64,000 bases of DNA from Podospora comata. Its lineage: Eukaryota > Ascomycota > Sordariomycetes > Sordariales > Podosporaceae. Positions 36,593 to 47,581 of this stretch are shown in pieces. The notes under the pieces are model-generated. The model searched no databases. It was given only the letters and a program-made list of their open reading frames with translations, and was not told where the DNA came from. The stretch covers positions 2,170,001 through 2,234,000 of the forward strand of contig CP071496.1 of NCBI GenBank assembly GCA_017354895.1, read 5' to 3'. Numbering within the stretch: the first letter of the stretch is position 1; each line of letters starts with the position of its first letter. A program made the translations under genes and the position numbers.

Positions 36593-37362
36593 TTAGAGCT
36601 CCTTCTTCTCCTCGTAGCCACCGGCCTTGGCCCTCTCGCGCTCGCGCTTAGCATAGATGCCGGAGGTGAAGGGGTTCTCGAACTGGATGGCGATAATGTA
36701 GACGATGAGGACGTGGAGAGTCAGAAGGATACCGGCGGGCTTTCCGTAGAGCAGAGCGCTGCCGAGGAAGCTCAAGGTGGAACCGTAGTACATGGGGGCG
36801 CTGGTGATGTTGAAGGGGAAGCCGGTGACCATCTTGTCCATCAGGATACCAAAGTAGTCACCCAGGAAGGTGCCAGTGATGCCAAGCTGCCATGTCGAAG
36901 AGATAACCAAGATGTTTCCAAGAGCCAAGAGAGCGTAGGCAGCGTAGGTGACATTCTCGCCCTCGAGGGCGGGGTGCGATGGCTGGTCACGGAGGGCACG
37001 CTCGTAGAGGAAGTCGCGGACGAGGCCGAGAGAGAAGATGGTGGCGGCGAGAGCGTAGCATCCTTTTTGGGCGCTGCCAAAGGCACGAGTGATGAAGTGG
37101 TCACGGTACTCCTTGCGGGCAACGATGCTGTTCGGAGTTGAGCTGTTAGCAGCAGTCGGATGGCGTTGGATCCAAAGGGAGGAGAAAGCTCACTTCCAGA
37201 AGGTAGGGTTGAAGGCAATGGCAGCAGCAGAGACTATCGCAGCGGTCAGAGATGATCGTCCGGCATAGCTATTGGGCACAAGCGCATGAACATACTGAAG
37301 AAGCTGCGCTGGTTGAAGTCAACGTAGTCGACGAACTCGGTGAGAAGCTGAGGGATAGACAT
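36593..37362 (-). CDS. opi3: Phospholipid N-methyltransferase OPI3/PEM2
   Basis: Three exons (37296-37362, 37194-37233, 36593-37142) encode about 218 residues, close to yeast Opi3 (206). The ER-membrane enzyme transfers methyl groups from S-adenosylmethionine to phosphatidyl-monomethyl- and dimethyl-ethanolamine, completing phosphatidylcholine synthesis. The N-terminus MSIPQLLTEFVDYVDF, the NPxFWN...VARKEY segment and the TSAPMYYGSTLSFLG motif with following helices are characteristic. The C-terminal EEKKEL is a plausible ER-retention-type dilysine tail. The 40-nt middle exon is supported by phase and family sequence. Confidence 0.93.
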
Positions 37363-37850
37363 GATGGGCAGATCTGGCAGTGGTATTCTCAACAAGATGG
37401 AATTTGCAGAGGGAAAAGAACAAGTAAAAAGAAGCTTGTGATCACGAGCGGCACAGATCACAGGTGGATGTGGATGGACGCGGGCAGAAAGAAGCTACCC
37501 GGGCTGTCCCCGTTAAAAAATTGTGTGATGCTGTTTGCTCCACAAAAACTTCTCAAAGCGTCATCGTCCCCCCCACACTCTTCCCCGCGGCAGGCAAACG
37601 CTCAAATGACAGGGGTAGCTACAGCGGTCCGACCCCGCTGTTCCCAACCTGGCGCGGCGGGACCAAGAGCTCCTTGATGTCGCATCTCAAAACCAACCAC
37701 CAGCCAATCATTCCAAGTCTTGGACATAAATGAGACCAGATTGCGCTTCACTCATCGATTGAACATCATGGGATAACCTCACTCGTTCTTTTTTCTCGTC
37801 TTGTCTTTGTTTACTCTCGTGCTTCGATGAGACCTTGATGACCACAAGCC
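37363..37850. promoter_or_regulatory. Divergent promoter opi3 / spermidine-synthase-like
   Basis: This 488-bp spacer lies between two divergent starts. No gene is seen and no specific regulatory site could be assigned by eye. Confidence 0.45.
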
Positions 37851-39779
37851 ATGGCGCCTAAACAACGTAAACCCACCCCAGGGTCCTCCTCAGCTTCGGG
37901 GTCCTCCCCCGCAAAAGCCATCCCCCATATCGACCCCAACAGTTCCTTCACCCCCGAATCTTTCGAGAAGGAACTCGAGTCTCTCGCTCAAAAAGCACAG
38001 TCTGAGACAACCTTGCATTACTTGACAGAGCAATCCATCATCTATCTCAAATCAGCCGCCTTGCTCTCCCTCATTGCGCTGTACTCCACCGTCTCTCAGC
38101 TCAATCTCTCCCCAACTTACGGCTCCATTCCATCATCGAAATGGCACTCCAAGCTTATCATGGCCGGGTGTTTCGCTGGTTGGTCAACTAACCTCACTCT
38201 CAACCGGGTCTTGCCGTTCAAGCCCGAGAAGCTATTGCCCCTGCTGGCCGTTTATGTCCCCGTCGTCCAGTTCTTCTTGGGGAAGGTCAGCTCAACACTG
38301 ACGGCACAATGGGGACCTTTGATCACGGAGGGACTGACGCTATTACCACTGGTGACAATCAGTGCGGCTTGTGTGGCTACCTACCTCGAGGGTGCAGATT
38401 TGCCCGGCTTCTTGCCAAGTTGGATTCGGGACGCCTTGCCAGGACTGGGCGGTTATGGGTTTTACAAGCTTTCAGAAAAGATTCTGGGCCGGTTGGCCGA
38501 GGAGCATATTGGACAGTCAGTGTTAAACACAAGAGTGGGCATGGAGCTGGCATTGGCCGGAAGTTATGCGGCTTTGGCGCCATCAAAGTTGCTGGTTTTT
38601 GCTTTGCCAGCCCTTTTGCATACTGCGCTGCTGAACACACATTTTCCTACTGGAAATGCGCTTGCGAACTTGAACAAGGGTTTGGAGAGCGTTGGTTATG
38701 TGGTTTTGGACAGGAAGGAGAGTTTGACGGGATACGTCTCGGTTGTGGACAGCCCGAAGGAGGGATACAGGGTCATGAGATGTGATCACTCTTTGTTGGG
38801 TGGTGAGTGGGTCAAGTTCTTGAACCAGGGACAGTTCAAGGGCAACCAGGTTGCTGAGCCTATTTATGGTGTTTTTGCCATGCTCGAGGCAGTGAGATTG
38901 GTCAAGACCCCTGAGAAGATCAAGGATCATGAGGCGAAAGCTCTCGTCATGTAAGTGATGTTGCTGTCTGTGGTTCCATGGACGGTGGAAAGCTAACATT
39001 CATCAGCGGTCTCGGCATCGGCACCACACCCGCTGCTCTTGTGGCACATGGCATCGATACCACTGTCGTCGAAATCGATCCTGTGGTGCACGAATTTGCC
39101 CTCGAATATTTCCAGCTCCCCAAGAACCATACCGCTGTCATTGAGGATGCGGTCACTTACACCTCCCGTCTGGCAGCTGACGAAAAAGGGCAGCGCTTCG
39201 ATTACATCGTTCATGACGTCTTCACCGGTGGCGCTGAACCCATTCCCCTCTTTACTCTCGAGTTCCTCCAGAACCTGAACGCGCTGCTCAAGCCAAACGG
39301 AGTCATTGCCATCGTACGTAACACATTCTAATTTTACTCTTGCTAACTTGCTAACACCATGGCAGAACTACGCCGGAGACTTCGCCCTCCCCCCACCCCG
39401 CATCGTCACCAACACTATCCGCTCTGTCTTCCCCGCTTGCCGTGCCTTCCGCGAGCACCCACGCGACATGGAGGATTTCACCAAGAACCAGAGGGACTTC
39501 ACCAACATGGTCATGTTCTGCACCAAGGATCCTTCTGGAGAAGTCAAGTTCAGGCATCCTAACAACAGAGACTTGCTAAACAGCCCGTCGAGACAAGCGT
39601 TCTTGTATCCTCAGCATGAAGTCAAAGAGGAGGACTTTGTCAAGGCTGAGGGAGAGGCTGAGGGAGTGTTGAGGGCGAATGATACCGAGAGATTGGTCAA
39701 GTGGCATGAAAGCAGTGCGATGGGGCACTGGGGCATCATGAGAACTGTGTTGCCGGATGCGGTTTGGGAGGAGTGGTGA
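37851..39779 (+). CDS. Membrane-anchored spermidine-synthase-like protein
   Basis: Three exons (37851-38950, 39007-39313, 39366-39779) give about 606 residues. Residues about 60-270 contain several hydrophobic helices. The C-terminal half is a Rossmann-fold spermine/spermidine-synthase-like methyltransferase domain with glycine motif GLGIGTTPAALVAHG, acidic VVEIDP, VIEDAVTY and DYIVHDVFTGG. The motif-I Gly loop spans exons 1 and 2 (MIGLGIG). Fungal relatives are annotated as spermine/spermidine synthase family or SAM-dependent methyltransferases; real polyamine synthases are soluble and about 300 residues. The substrate is unknown, and polyamine synthesis should not be assumed. Confidence 0.85.
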
Positions 39780-41558
39780 GTGTTGGTCGAGGATATTTGT
39801 TGTAAATTCTGTGTAAAAGGGACTTGGGGAGGTAATTTCTGTTTTGTCACCGTGCTGGCTTTGGATGTTGTGCGTTTGGTCAGTTTGGCGAAGCTGAACT
39901 GAGGGGCGTTGGGGCGTTCTTCGTTTGTTGGGTATGTCGCTATCGGAACATTGTTGGATATCGTCGGGTTGAGCAATCCTTTCATGCTTGTCTATGATTC
40001 CCAACGTCTTGCCAGCGGACTGAAAGATCAGCTAGCTCGCTTTGCAGCTGCTTCCCTCCTGGTCAGGAGCTATGTGGTCCCGTGTCGCCAAACCCACTAC
40101 TGTTTCTCCCAGCCAGCAGCTCAGTTTCCACCTGACAAAGAGGTTTCTATCAAAGCGCCATCATTCTGCCAATTGCAGCTCAGCACAAACGCTGCCACCA
40201 AACAAGTTCCAATGCCAAACTCTCATGGCACACCGTACGCTTTCACCCTGTTGCCAGCAAGCAATCAACGCTAGTTAGGAAGTGGTGACGTAAAGCAGAC
40301 ACCGCCTGGGCCCCCGGTAAAGAGCATATAATCGCCCAGCTGCCCCCGCTCAATCCATCCATCCACTGCATCCTGAACAGAGTTGACCAAATCAGATACC
40401 CCTCTCATCCCCTCGATTTATCGACCAATTGATGATGCTGGCTCGAAGTTTTAGATAAATTCACATCTCAACAACACAGACATCTACCTCATCCACCAGA
40501 TCCCACCTCACCTTGCCTAGCCACCTCACCTCACCTTCCACCCAACAACAATTCACTTTACACGACTAGACCCGAGCATCCGTCAATCAGCAAAGGAGAA
40601 TGGGCCAAGGAGGAGCTAGGGACAGGAGTCCAATTAGGGTGTGTAAACCCGAATGGTGCGTTACTAACCTACAAACTTTGCTAACTTGGCCCTGGAATGT
40701 GTCAGAGCTCTGGTTTGGAGTTGGTCTGAGAGACAGGAGGCTATCATATCATCCTTCACCTCGGCTGGACTTTATCCAGTGCAGCAGGCTCAGGATGAGG
40801 CGTCACCTAGCAGCCACAACACCGCTCCAAATCCAACGCCATATACCTAGCCCGTCAGCTCTACATTTGAGTACCAATATGTGAGTCTAGCAGAGTTGTG
40901 ATGAGCGCGTTGGTTGTCGTGGTTGGGGGCTAATAATGGGTTAGGCCGGGATGCCTGGACGAATACCTACTGGGGATGTTGAATTACAGGGTGTGCATGT
41001 ATATAATCTGGTTATCCCGATGGACATTACGATCCTGAATAAACAGTCTCAGTAGTCTCTTGAATGCCTTGGGAAGGCATGCAATGGGAACTCCGTTGGG
41101 CCAAATGCTAGCCGAAGTGGCCTCAGGGATTCCGGCCTGGTCAAAAGACTAGATTTCAAAAGAAATGGGTGCAGGGCGTGAAATCTAAAGGCCACGCAAC
41201 CAGGTTTCACAGTACGGGCAGCCCGACGGCTTTTCTTTTCATCCCAGCAAGCAATTTGAGAATTTGAATTTCGTCGCCTATTTTTTCGCTGCACCTCTAA
41301 AGGTCTAGCTCTTACAGTTCTTATTGACCTTATATACTATCTACGCGCATAATAATGGGGTATATTAATACAGTGTAGCAGCTCGTTATAGAGGCGATTG
41401 TGCTCCATACCTACCTGGCTTACCTCTATGTAACCTGACAACTGTTTCTGGCCTCAGTCCCAAGTTCGATTGCCGTTCCCTTACCCCACGGCACCTCCCC
41501 GCGCCACTCTATGGTCATGATCCAAACCGCATATCTCATCCTCTTCTCACACTGAATC
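39780..41558. other. Gene-poor spacer entering the accessory island
   Basis: No gene recognised over 1.8 kb. Past about 41.3 kb the sequence becomes AT-richer with TA-rich tracts (41290-41420), suggesting degraded repeat DNA. Confidence 0.45.
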
Positions 41559-41639
41559 GTGTCGAAGGAAGATTGTCGTATTCGACTCCAGATGGGAAAC
41601 CCAAGGAGAGCTTTTAGAACCGCCTTGGTAATCAAGAAC

Positions 41640-41819
41640 AAAAGACCCCCGGCAGCGAGCATCACAGCAACCATGACGACGCTTGGATTCGCCAAGGGGC
41701 CAAGGCAAGACGAAAATCATTGTACCCTCTCTCCTCCCTGGTACACGACGATGTTCAATCGACACTCGCGCCCCATAGCGTGGATCAAGGACCGGGAGAC
41801 AGGCCCAGGAGGTCGATAG
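41640..41819 (+). pseudogene. Degenerate copy 1 of the KDWDTG family
   Basis: The frame containing TMTTLGFAKG ... SPPWYTTMFNRHSRPIAWIKDRETG aligns with the core of the intact member at 44815-45072 (PPTFYQRNWRHTGRPLVWKKDWDTG). The Cys-rich start is missing and the frame closes at TAG 41817-41819 before the LMDD segment, so it is a remnant. Confidence 0.6.
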
Positions 41820-42885
41820 ACGATTCTCACAAGGTGTGAAGGTGCCGGTAAGCTTGGATGCTTTTGTTTTTTAGCTGGCCGATTGCTTGGACATGAGAAT
41901 CGGCGTAGTTGATAGAGCAATCCTACTAGACAAGGTCACTGAGAAACCAAGAGTCGTCGAGGATGTCACTTTGACAATGAAGAAGGACATATACAAAAGG
42001 ATGACTGCAACGGAGGTAAGCTGCTTGATAGTAGCCTTGAGTATCCAGATAGGCATGTGTTGCACAAGTCCTCGGACCTTCAATTATGCATAGTATATTT
42101 GCGGCTTAAAGCTAACTTCTAGAATTATTCTGAGCCTTGGTGGGGGACTGTCTGCTGCATTCGTGTGGCGTCTTAACTCTGGTCTATGGAATTAGATCTT
42201 GAATACCCTCTATCAATGTGTTGACACAGAGAAACATACTCCAGGTAGAAGGAGAATGGGGAGGTACAGGTATATGTCTATGAGCTCCTTTCTCAAAAAT
42301 ACTAGATCCTTCTTACTTGGGAAGGTACCTGTATCTTAGTCGTGAGACTCCCGGACGAAGTCTTGTTAGTGCAAAGCAAACTTACTGCCAGCGAGAGTAT
42401 ATATCTCTATTCCTTCAAAACTACCACCAAAGTTCAATAACCACAAGGTAAGCAAGCTATTGATGCAGCGGATTGTGAAGTGAACTGACAGTAGTATCAA
42501 GGAAGGGCGACTTAACATCAGAACAGCAAGTACATCACCTCTCTTTTGAAGATACCCACGAACCACTGCCATCTGATATTAGTTTTGGCGGCGTTCTTGG
42601 CTTTGGTTTCAACTTGCGTCCAATGTATCTAGTCTGAACTGCTTGTTATCCCAACAGGCATATAAATATGTATTCAAGGGAATGGATCCTATTTTGGGTC
42701 CGGCGTCAAGTGAATTTTGTCCTGCGGGCTTGCTCCTGTCCCCACCATTCCCTCCGTCCAGCAGCGCTCTTGAGCAGCTCTTATCCCCTTCTTCTGTCCG
42801 TTTCCTCGCGACTGTCACCAAGACCTCCAACCACGCAAAGAAAACTCCAATTCTACTACACACAAATAACAGATTTCATCACAAC

Positions 42886-43152
42886 ATGGCCTCAACTACC
42901 GACAACTCTACGCACCTGCACCGCTGCCAGTGTGACCGTGATGGGTGTGAAAGAAATCTGCGACGCCTTGCGATACTAATGATGACGATTTCATCACTTC
43001 ATAAGCCTAATGGCGCTACCGTCACTCCCCCCAGTTTTTCCACGCGCGACTGGCTACACATCGGATGACCCGTCCGTTGGATCAAGGACTGGGACACTGG
43101 GGTGATTCGCAGACGATGCCTGATGGACGACCTCTGGGATAAGCAGGAGTGA
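42886..43152 (+). pseudogene. Copy 2 of the KDWDTG family, one in-frame stop
   Basis: From ATG 42886 a single frame runs to TGA 43150-43152, broken only by TGA at 43066-43068. The Cys motif CQCDRDGCE, then KPNGATVTPPSF, HIG-stop-PVRWIKDWDTG and RRRCLMDDLWDKQE match the intact copy in order. The stop replaces the Arg of GRP, explicable by CGA to TGA. About 88 codons. It could be a fresh pseudogene or a readthrough gene. A further coding-like stretch (QRLVTNDQIIFHLGYSERR) follows at about 43200-43340, possibly a second exon. Confidence 0.65.
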
Positions 43153-43687
43153 ATTCGGACCTCAGGTAAGTCAACATCATCAGAAACTATCGGTTTAGGG
43201 CCAAGTATCAGAGGCTAGTGACGAATGATCAGATCATTTTCCATTTGGGTTATTCGGAGCGGCGGCAACGCGAAGTTGCGGATATGAAGCCACCAAAATT
43301 GTCACCAAATCATTCTCTACGTACGTATCGCCTCAATTTAATAAACAATTAAACTTTCATTGAGCATATTTCCTAACCATAATATGTAGAATTGAACTAC
43401 CACGCTGAATCGACTGCATCGAGGCATGAGCTTCAGGTTGTTTTCAAAAAGGAGCTCGAGGAGGAGTCTGGGAGTTGAGAGCAAGAGAGCATTTGATAAC
43501 AGCACCCAGCATGTTGTATTTTCCATTTTGCGAAATTTGTATTGTAGAATGAGTGTTCGACATTGCCTACCTACCTTACACCGGCCTTGCATTTCATAAA
43601 TACATCAACCCGCAAACAGTCCCCTATTTCTTCTATTTTGCCCTCTACGTAAAGTACGCACAATCCTAAAAGTGCGGTCTGCTCGAC

Positions 43688-44112
43688 ATGTCCAAAACAG
43701 ACAATCGCATGCATCATCTCGAGCCCTGTTCACCACGGCCACCATTACCACGCAGCTTTAAGAGATGGATGCAACCCAGCTTCAGCCCGCCTAAGGTACT
43801 CTCGGTTTCTCTTACGAGCAAAGTCGTCACTATCGACAAAATCAAGGAGATGCCGAAGGAGTCCAGGACCACGAAAACCTGGGACATAGAAGAAGAGACT
43901 GAAAATGTGTCTTTGGGCAGCGCTTATCGTCGGACGCCATACTCACTTTCACAAGTTCCGAGGGGGGCCTGCCCGCCTCACCTTGGCTTTTGGAGACATG
44001 ATTGGCAGCATAGGCATTGAACGTCCTGTTAGTTGGATCACTTGGAGAAGACAGGTAGAAGACTTTGACTTTAGATAACTTCAATGACGAGGACCTCGAG
44101 AGTCCAAAGTAA
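43688..44112 (+). pseudogene. Copy 3 of the KDWDTG family, frameshifted
   Basis: The frame from ATG 43688 ends in PRGACPPHLGFWRHDWQHRH at 44020. One base out of phase it continues ERPVSWITWRRQ, and then an acidic segment DNFNDEDLESPK ends at 44112. These correspond to PNGxTxxPPxFYxxDWxHTG, GRPxxWxKDW and a C-terminal exon-like tail of the family. The Cys motif is not recognisable. Frame changes make it a remnant. Confidence 0.55.
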
Positions 44113-44553
44113 ATAATGACTTCAATTTGTTTATTCACACATCAACAGCGTGAAACTAGCTGTGACTGAAAGGATAGAGACATCGGGATTCTTCAGATTT
44201 GAGGGCTTGACTAGACGTCTTATGTGGTTTGTCGAGTCATCATTCATAACTGTGACTGAGCATTTGTTTATCATTCTACTGTTACGCCGGGGGCCAGGTC
44301 TCCAAAGACCTGTACCGGACTGCTAACATCCGCGTAGGAATTGCTGTTGGTCTGTCAGCACGTGCATCGTTGCGTCTGGATTGCTCGGTTTATGCTTCCG
44401 GTCAATATTTCATCTGAGCACTCTTCCTTTTTTTATTAATTCCTCCACTTGTTAGTGCAAAAGAATTATTCCCATCGGCAATCACACTGGTACTTGCAAC
44501 CACACTTCCTGACGCAACTTCATTTGCTTCACCCACATAAGGTAGCCACAAAA

Positions 44554-44811
44554 ATGACCGCAAACACCACCGAGGACCACAAGCTCCGCTGCCAATGCGG
44601 CAGAAGCGAGTGTGAAGAACGAAACCGGAGAATGGCCAAGATCGCGATGGCCGTTGCCTCGGCCTTCCTACCCAACGGCGCGACGCTGGTCCCTCCCGGC
44701 TTCTACGCCCACGACTGGAAACACACCGGTCGCCCGGTCCGCTAGAAGAAGGACTGGGAAACCGGTGTTGTCCGGCCCCGCAACTTGATGGATGATCTCC
44801 ATGATCAAATA
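44554..44811 (+). pseudogene. Copy 4 of the KDWDTG family, Trp-to-stop
   Basis: From ATG 44554 the frame reads CQCGRSECEERNRRMAKIAMAVASAFLPNGATLVPPGFYAHDW, then HTGRPVR, a TAG at 44743-44745, and KKDWETGVVRPRNLMDDLHDQ. The TAG sits exactly where other copies have Trp (TGG to TAG). The frame continues without another stop into copy 5, so 4 and 5 form one two-repeat frame with a single interruption. Function unknown. The paired Cys could bind metal, but this is only a guess. Confidence 0.65.
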
Positions 44812-44814
44812 TCC

Positions 44815-45072
44815 ATGTCCGTCTCAGAAGATCATCAGCCACGCTGCCAGTGTGGCAGGGATGGATGCGAAGCAATTAATAAACGCATGGCCACGGTCAC
44901 GATGGGCATCGCGTCAGCTTCGCTTCCGAACGGCAGCACCGTCAATCCCCCGACCTTTTACCAGCGTAACTGGCGACACACCGGACGTCCGCTAGTTTGG
45001 AAGAAGGATTGGGATACGGGCGTTGTTCGACCACGCTGTCTCATGGACGACTTCCGCGAGAAGGATAGGTAG
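44815..45072 (+). CDS. Copy 5 of the KDWDTG family, intact member
   Basis: From ATG 44815 to TAG 45070-45072, 85 residues carry every conserved feature of the local family: CQCGRDGCE, NKRMATVTM, LPNGSTVNPPTFYQRNW, HTGRPLVWKKDWDTGVVRPRCLMDD. An alternative 3' end uses GTAGGT at about 45070 and an acceptor after CTGAC...TCATAG near 45131, adding about 9 residues. No signal peptide or membrane segment. I recognise no named domain. Intactness among ruined neighbours suggests recent duplication or selection, but it may also be translated as part of the copy 4-5 frame. Confidence 0.6.
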   Translation: MSVSEDHQPRCQCGRDGCEAINKRMATVTMGIASASLPNGSTVNPPTFYQRNWRHTGRPLVWKKDWDTGVVRPRCLMDDFREKDR

Positions 45073-45630
45073 GTGCAGAATTAATGTCTTGATTTTTCGC
45101 GTAGAAGGAATTACATCTGACTCTGTCATAGAAAACCACCAAATCATGAAGATCGTTGAGTTGCTGTTGGTTACGAAGATCCAGTATGTGGTCAGAGCCT
45201 GGTGAGTGGCAAAAGAGACTCGGTTCTGACTTTTGAGTAAAATCACAGCACAGATTTCATTAACGGTTCTTGGTATATATCCTCAGATTATGGCAACCAA
45301 CTACAAGTCGATCGTAATCACCGGAAAAGCCAGTACGATAGGGCACTAGGTGGAAAGGTTGAGTGAATGTACCGTTTGAGTGGGACAGTGTAGGTAGGAT
45401 AGGAAATGGGAGAGTGTAACGATATGCCTATTTTTCAATTCTCTCTCGAGTGCCCTTACTTTTGAACCTAGACACTCAGAAACTCGGGTCTATACCTTTA
45501 ACAAGTTAAACCTGTCAAACTTAGACAAATGGTAATCTTTAACCCCCTTCCCCACTACACGTTTATATCCTACAATACTCGCCAAGCCACTCGAGAAAAA
45601 CACTTAGACTTAAGATTTTGAGATTCTTCC

Positions 45631-45708
45631 CTTCTTTCCCCTTCTTTCCCCTTCTTTCCCCTTCTTTCCCCTTCTTTCCCCTTCTTTCCCCTTCTTTCCC
45701 CTTCTTTC
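45631..45708. repeat. 10-bp minisatellite (cttctttccc)n
   Basis: Seven perfect 10-bp units in register (45631-45700) plus a partial eighth. A pure pyrimidine strand that could form triplex DNA or act as a strong splice or initiator-like tract. It lies 130 bp upstream of the broken frame at 45842. Confidence 0.95.
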
Positions 45709-45841
45709 TTTCCTTTGCTTTCACAGCACAGTATTACAAGATGACAATCCCAGCTTGTCTTGATATGACTCCAGATCTTCGGGGAACCATATCGTATCTC
45801 TCAACCCATCCCTAGAATGCCACAGCCACAAAGCTCTCACC

Positions 45842-46280
45842 ATGGCGACCCCTAGCATCCACCGCAACAAACGACACTCTAATGTTGAACACCAAAGAGA
45901 ACCGGCGGATGACCGGTCGTCGGGCCCGAAGTGGGTCCGGAAGATGATCACCGCCAAAATATTTCACCCTCGTTGTCCGACCTCCCCTGAACATGACGAA
46001 GTGGCAGAACAATGAAAACCAACTGAGCCGCCGCTGCCGACACCCATCGAAGGTCATGTGGAGCCAGGGTGGGCAGTAAGTCAAGTCAAGCCAAGTTTGG
46101 AGTCTTACTTGGTTTGACTTGACTTACTGCCCACCCTGTGTGGAGCTTGATGCCAATTGGATAGCATTCAAAAGAAGGAGGGCTGATGATGACGCATATT
46201 GCGATTACAGAAACTCGAATACACCCGGCCAGAGTAGAAAAAAGGTTGTGGAAGGAATTAAGTTTAGGGATTCACGATAA
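45842..46280 (+). pseudogene. Broken gene carrying a foldback element
   Basis: A coding-like frame starts at ATG 45842, has an in-frame TGA at 46013-46015, and is split by the 82-bp insertion (74-bp element plus 8-bp duplication). Omitting the element and one duplicate restores the same frame through to TAA 46278-46280 (LDANWIAFKRRR...KVVEGIKFRD). The segment GPKWVRKMITAKIFHPRC loosely resembles GRPxxWxKDWDTGxxxPRC of the neighbouring family, so it may be a far-diverged copy 6. Two independent lesions make it a pseudogene. Function unknown. Confidence 0.55.
46065..46138. mobile_element. 74-bp hAT-like foldback MITE with 8-bp TSD
   Basis: Two 32-bp arms (46065-46096 and 46107-46138) are inverted repeats with one mismatch, around a 10-nt loop. 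The element begins CAGGGTGGGCAG, and CAGGG is the usual hAT terminus. It is flanked directly by perfect 8-bp repeats TGTGGAGC at 46057-46064 and 46139-46146, the target duplication length of hAT transposases. It encodes nothing and would need a transposase elsewhere in the genome. The insertion interrupts a former coding frame. Confidence 0.88.
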
Positions 46281-46831
46281 GAACTTTTTTGTCTGCCTAT
46301 ACAGTCTGGATGAGTAAGATCCCATTTCAACGTCACCCCTTCAGCTCTTCATCTCTTCAGACATCTACCCCTTTTTCTTGTGTCTATTTCTTCAGCCAAC
46401 AGTCACCTAGGTAGCTGTAAGATGCTTCACAGGGGACTAGCATTACACTCGCTCAAGACCGCCCTGGAATCATATGGAGGTCAATATTCAACTTGTATTG
46501 ATTTGTATGCAATTAGTAAGTTTTATGATATATTTATTCATTCCACACCCATACCAGCATCAGGAAACAGCCATCTCTACAGAATGCAAGGCCCTGCTGG
46601 GACTCGTCCCTCCACGGTAGAAAATAGGGATTTCTTGACGCAACGAACGACTTTGCTAATGGTTTAAGGTGGTGGTATAAAGTATTTATGAATATGACCA
46701 GCCCTGGAACAACGATCTCTTTTGACACATTCAAAACTCATCAAGACATTATGAATCAGTCCCCCGCGTGGTTGAAAATTGGACCACAATTGAAAGTCTG
46801 ACGAGCAGAATCAATAATCCACATCCTTGGC

Positions 46832-47581
46832 ATGGTTGACGATCCCATCTCTGGTGCCGATCTTGAACCCCAGACCTCTAGTTTGTTCCCCTCTCTTTTG
46901 TCTGATACTGACGCGCGCTGGTACAACACGGAGTTGGCTCACGCTACTAGAATTGCATTCCCCCCCCCCCCGTAAACGATCCGAAGCGTTGCCGCGCGGT
47001 CCGCGAATCCGTCCCAGCCTCACAAAAAAAAAACCATTTCCAAAGTTCAAAAGAAATGGCAAGATGTATGTATCGGATTCCCAGAACTTGAATCTCCTGT
47101 CATCCTTCTGACATAAATACCAGCCAGGGGCAGACCTCCAATGCGCAGAACCCCGGTCACCAGAAGACCGATGATGAGGAGAAAGCCTCAGATTTGGCGG
47201 AGAGCTTTCCTGAGTTTGAGCATGTGATCGGCTGTGTTTGTGGCGAGATCTATGAGGGGACTACGAGCATTAGCGATCACAGTGATGACTCATGATTTCC
47301 CTCGGCGGCTACTGATTTGGAAGAGAGACTGGAAGTCGGGGAAGATCGGTTCCCGCAAAAAATGGACGACGTATATGAGAAATGAAGCCAGGCCGCGAGA
47401 TTCCATGGCGATTTCAATTTAATATCTCAAGGTACGATACATGACCAGTCGTTCCTTTTCAATTTCTCTTATGACAGATGAAAGTCTTAACATGTTGGAA
47501 ATAGGTGACTTGGACTTTCCAAAACCCTCTATCGAGGAGAAGAACCTTACAGCGTTGGAAGTTTGCGGCAGGAGAGGGTGA
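46832..47581 (+). pseudogene. Copy 7 of the KDWDTG family, long N-terminus, broken
   Basis: From ATG 46832 a coding-like frame (MVDDPISGADLEPQTS...) runs into a run of about 12 C at 46960-46972, where the frame shifts. Later segments read DEEKASDLAESFPEFEH, then CVCGEIYEG and, after another shift, LRALAITVMT and RRLLIWKRDWKSGKIGSRKKW, matching the family's Cys motif, helix and W-K-DW motif. A probable 46-nt intron leads to a last exon-like segment LNMLEIGDLDFPKPSIEEK ending at 47581. At least two frame breaks. Confidence 0.5.

Noticed and set aside
41426-41695. Minus-strand 89-codon frame with a hydrophobic start
   Set aside because: It lies antisense to degenerate copy 1 of the small-protein family and has no independent support.
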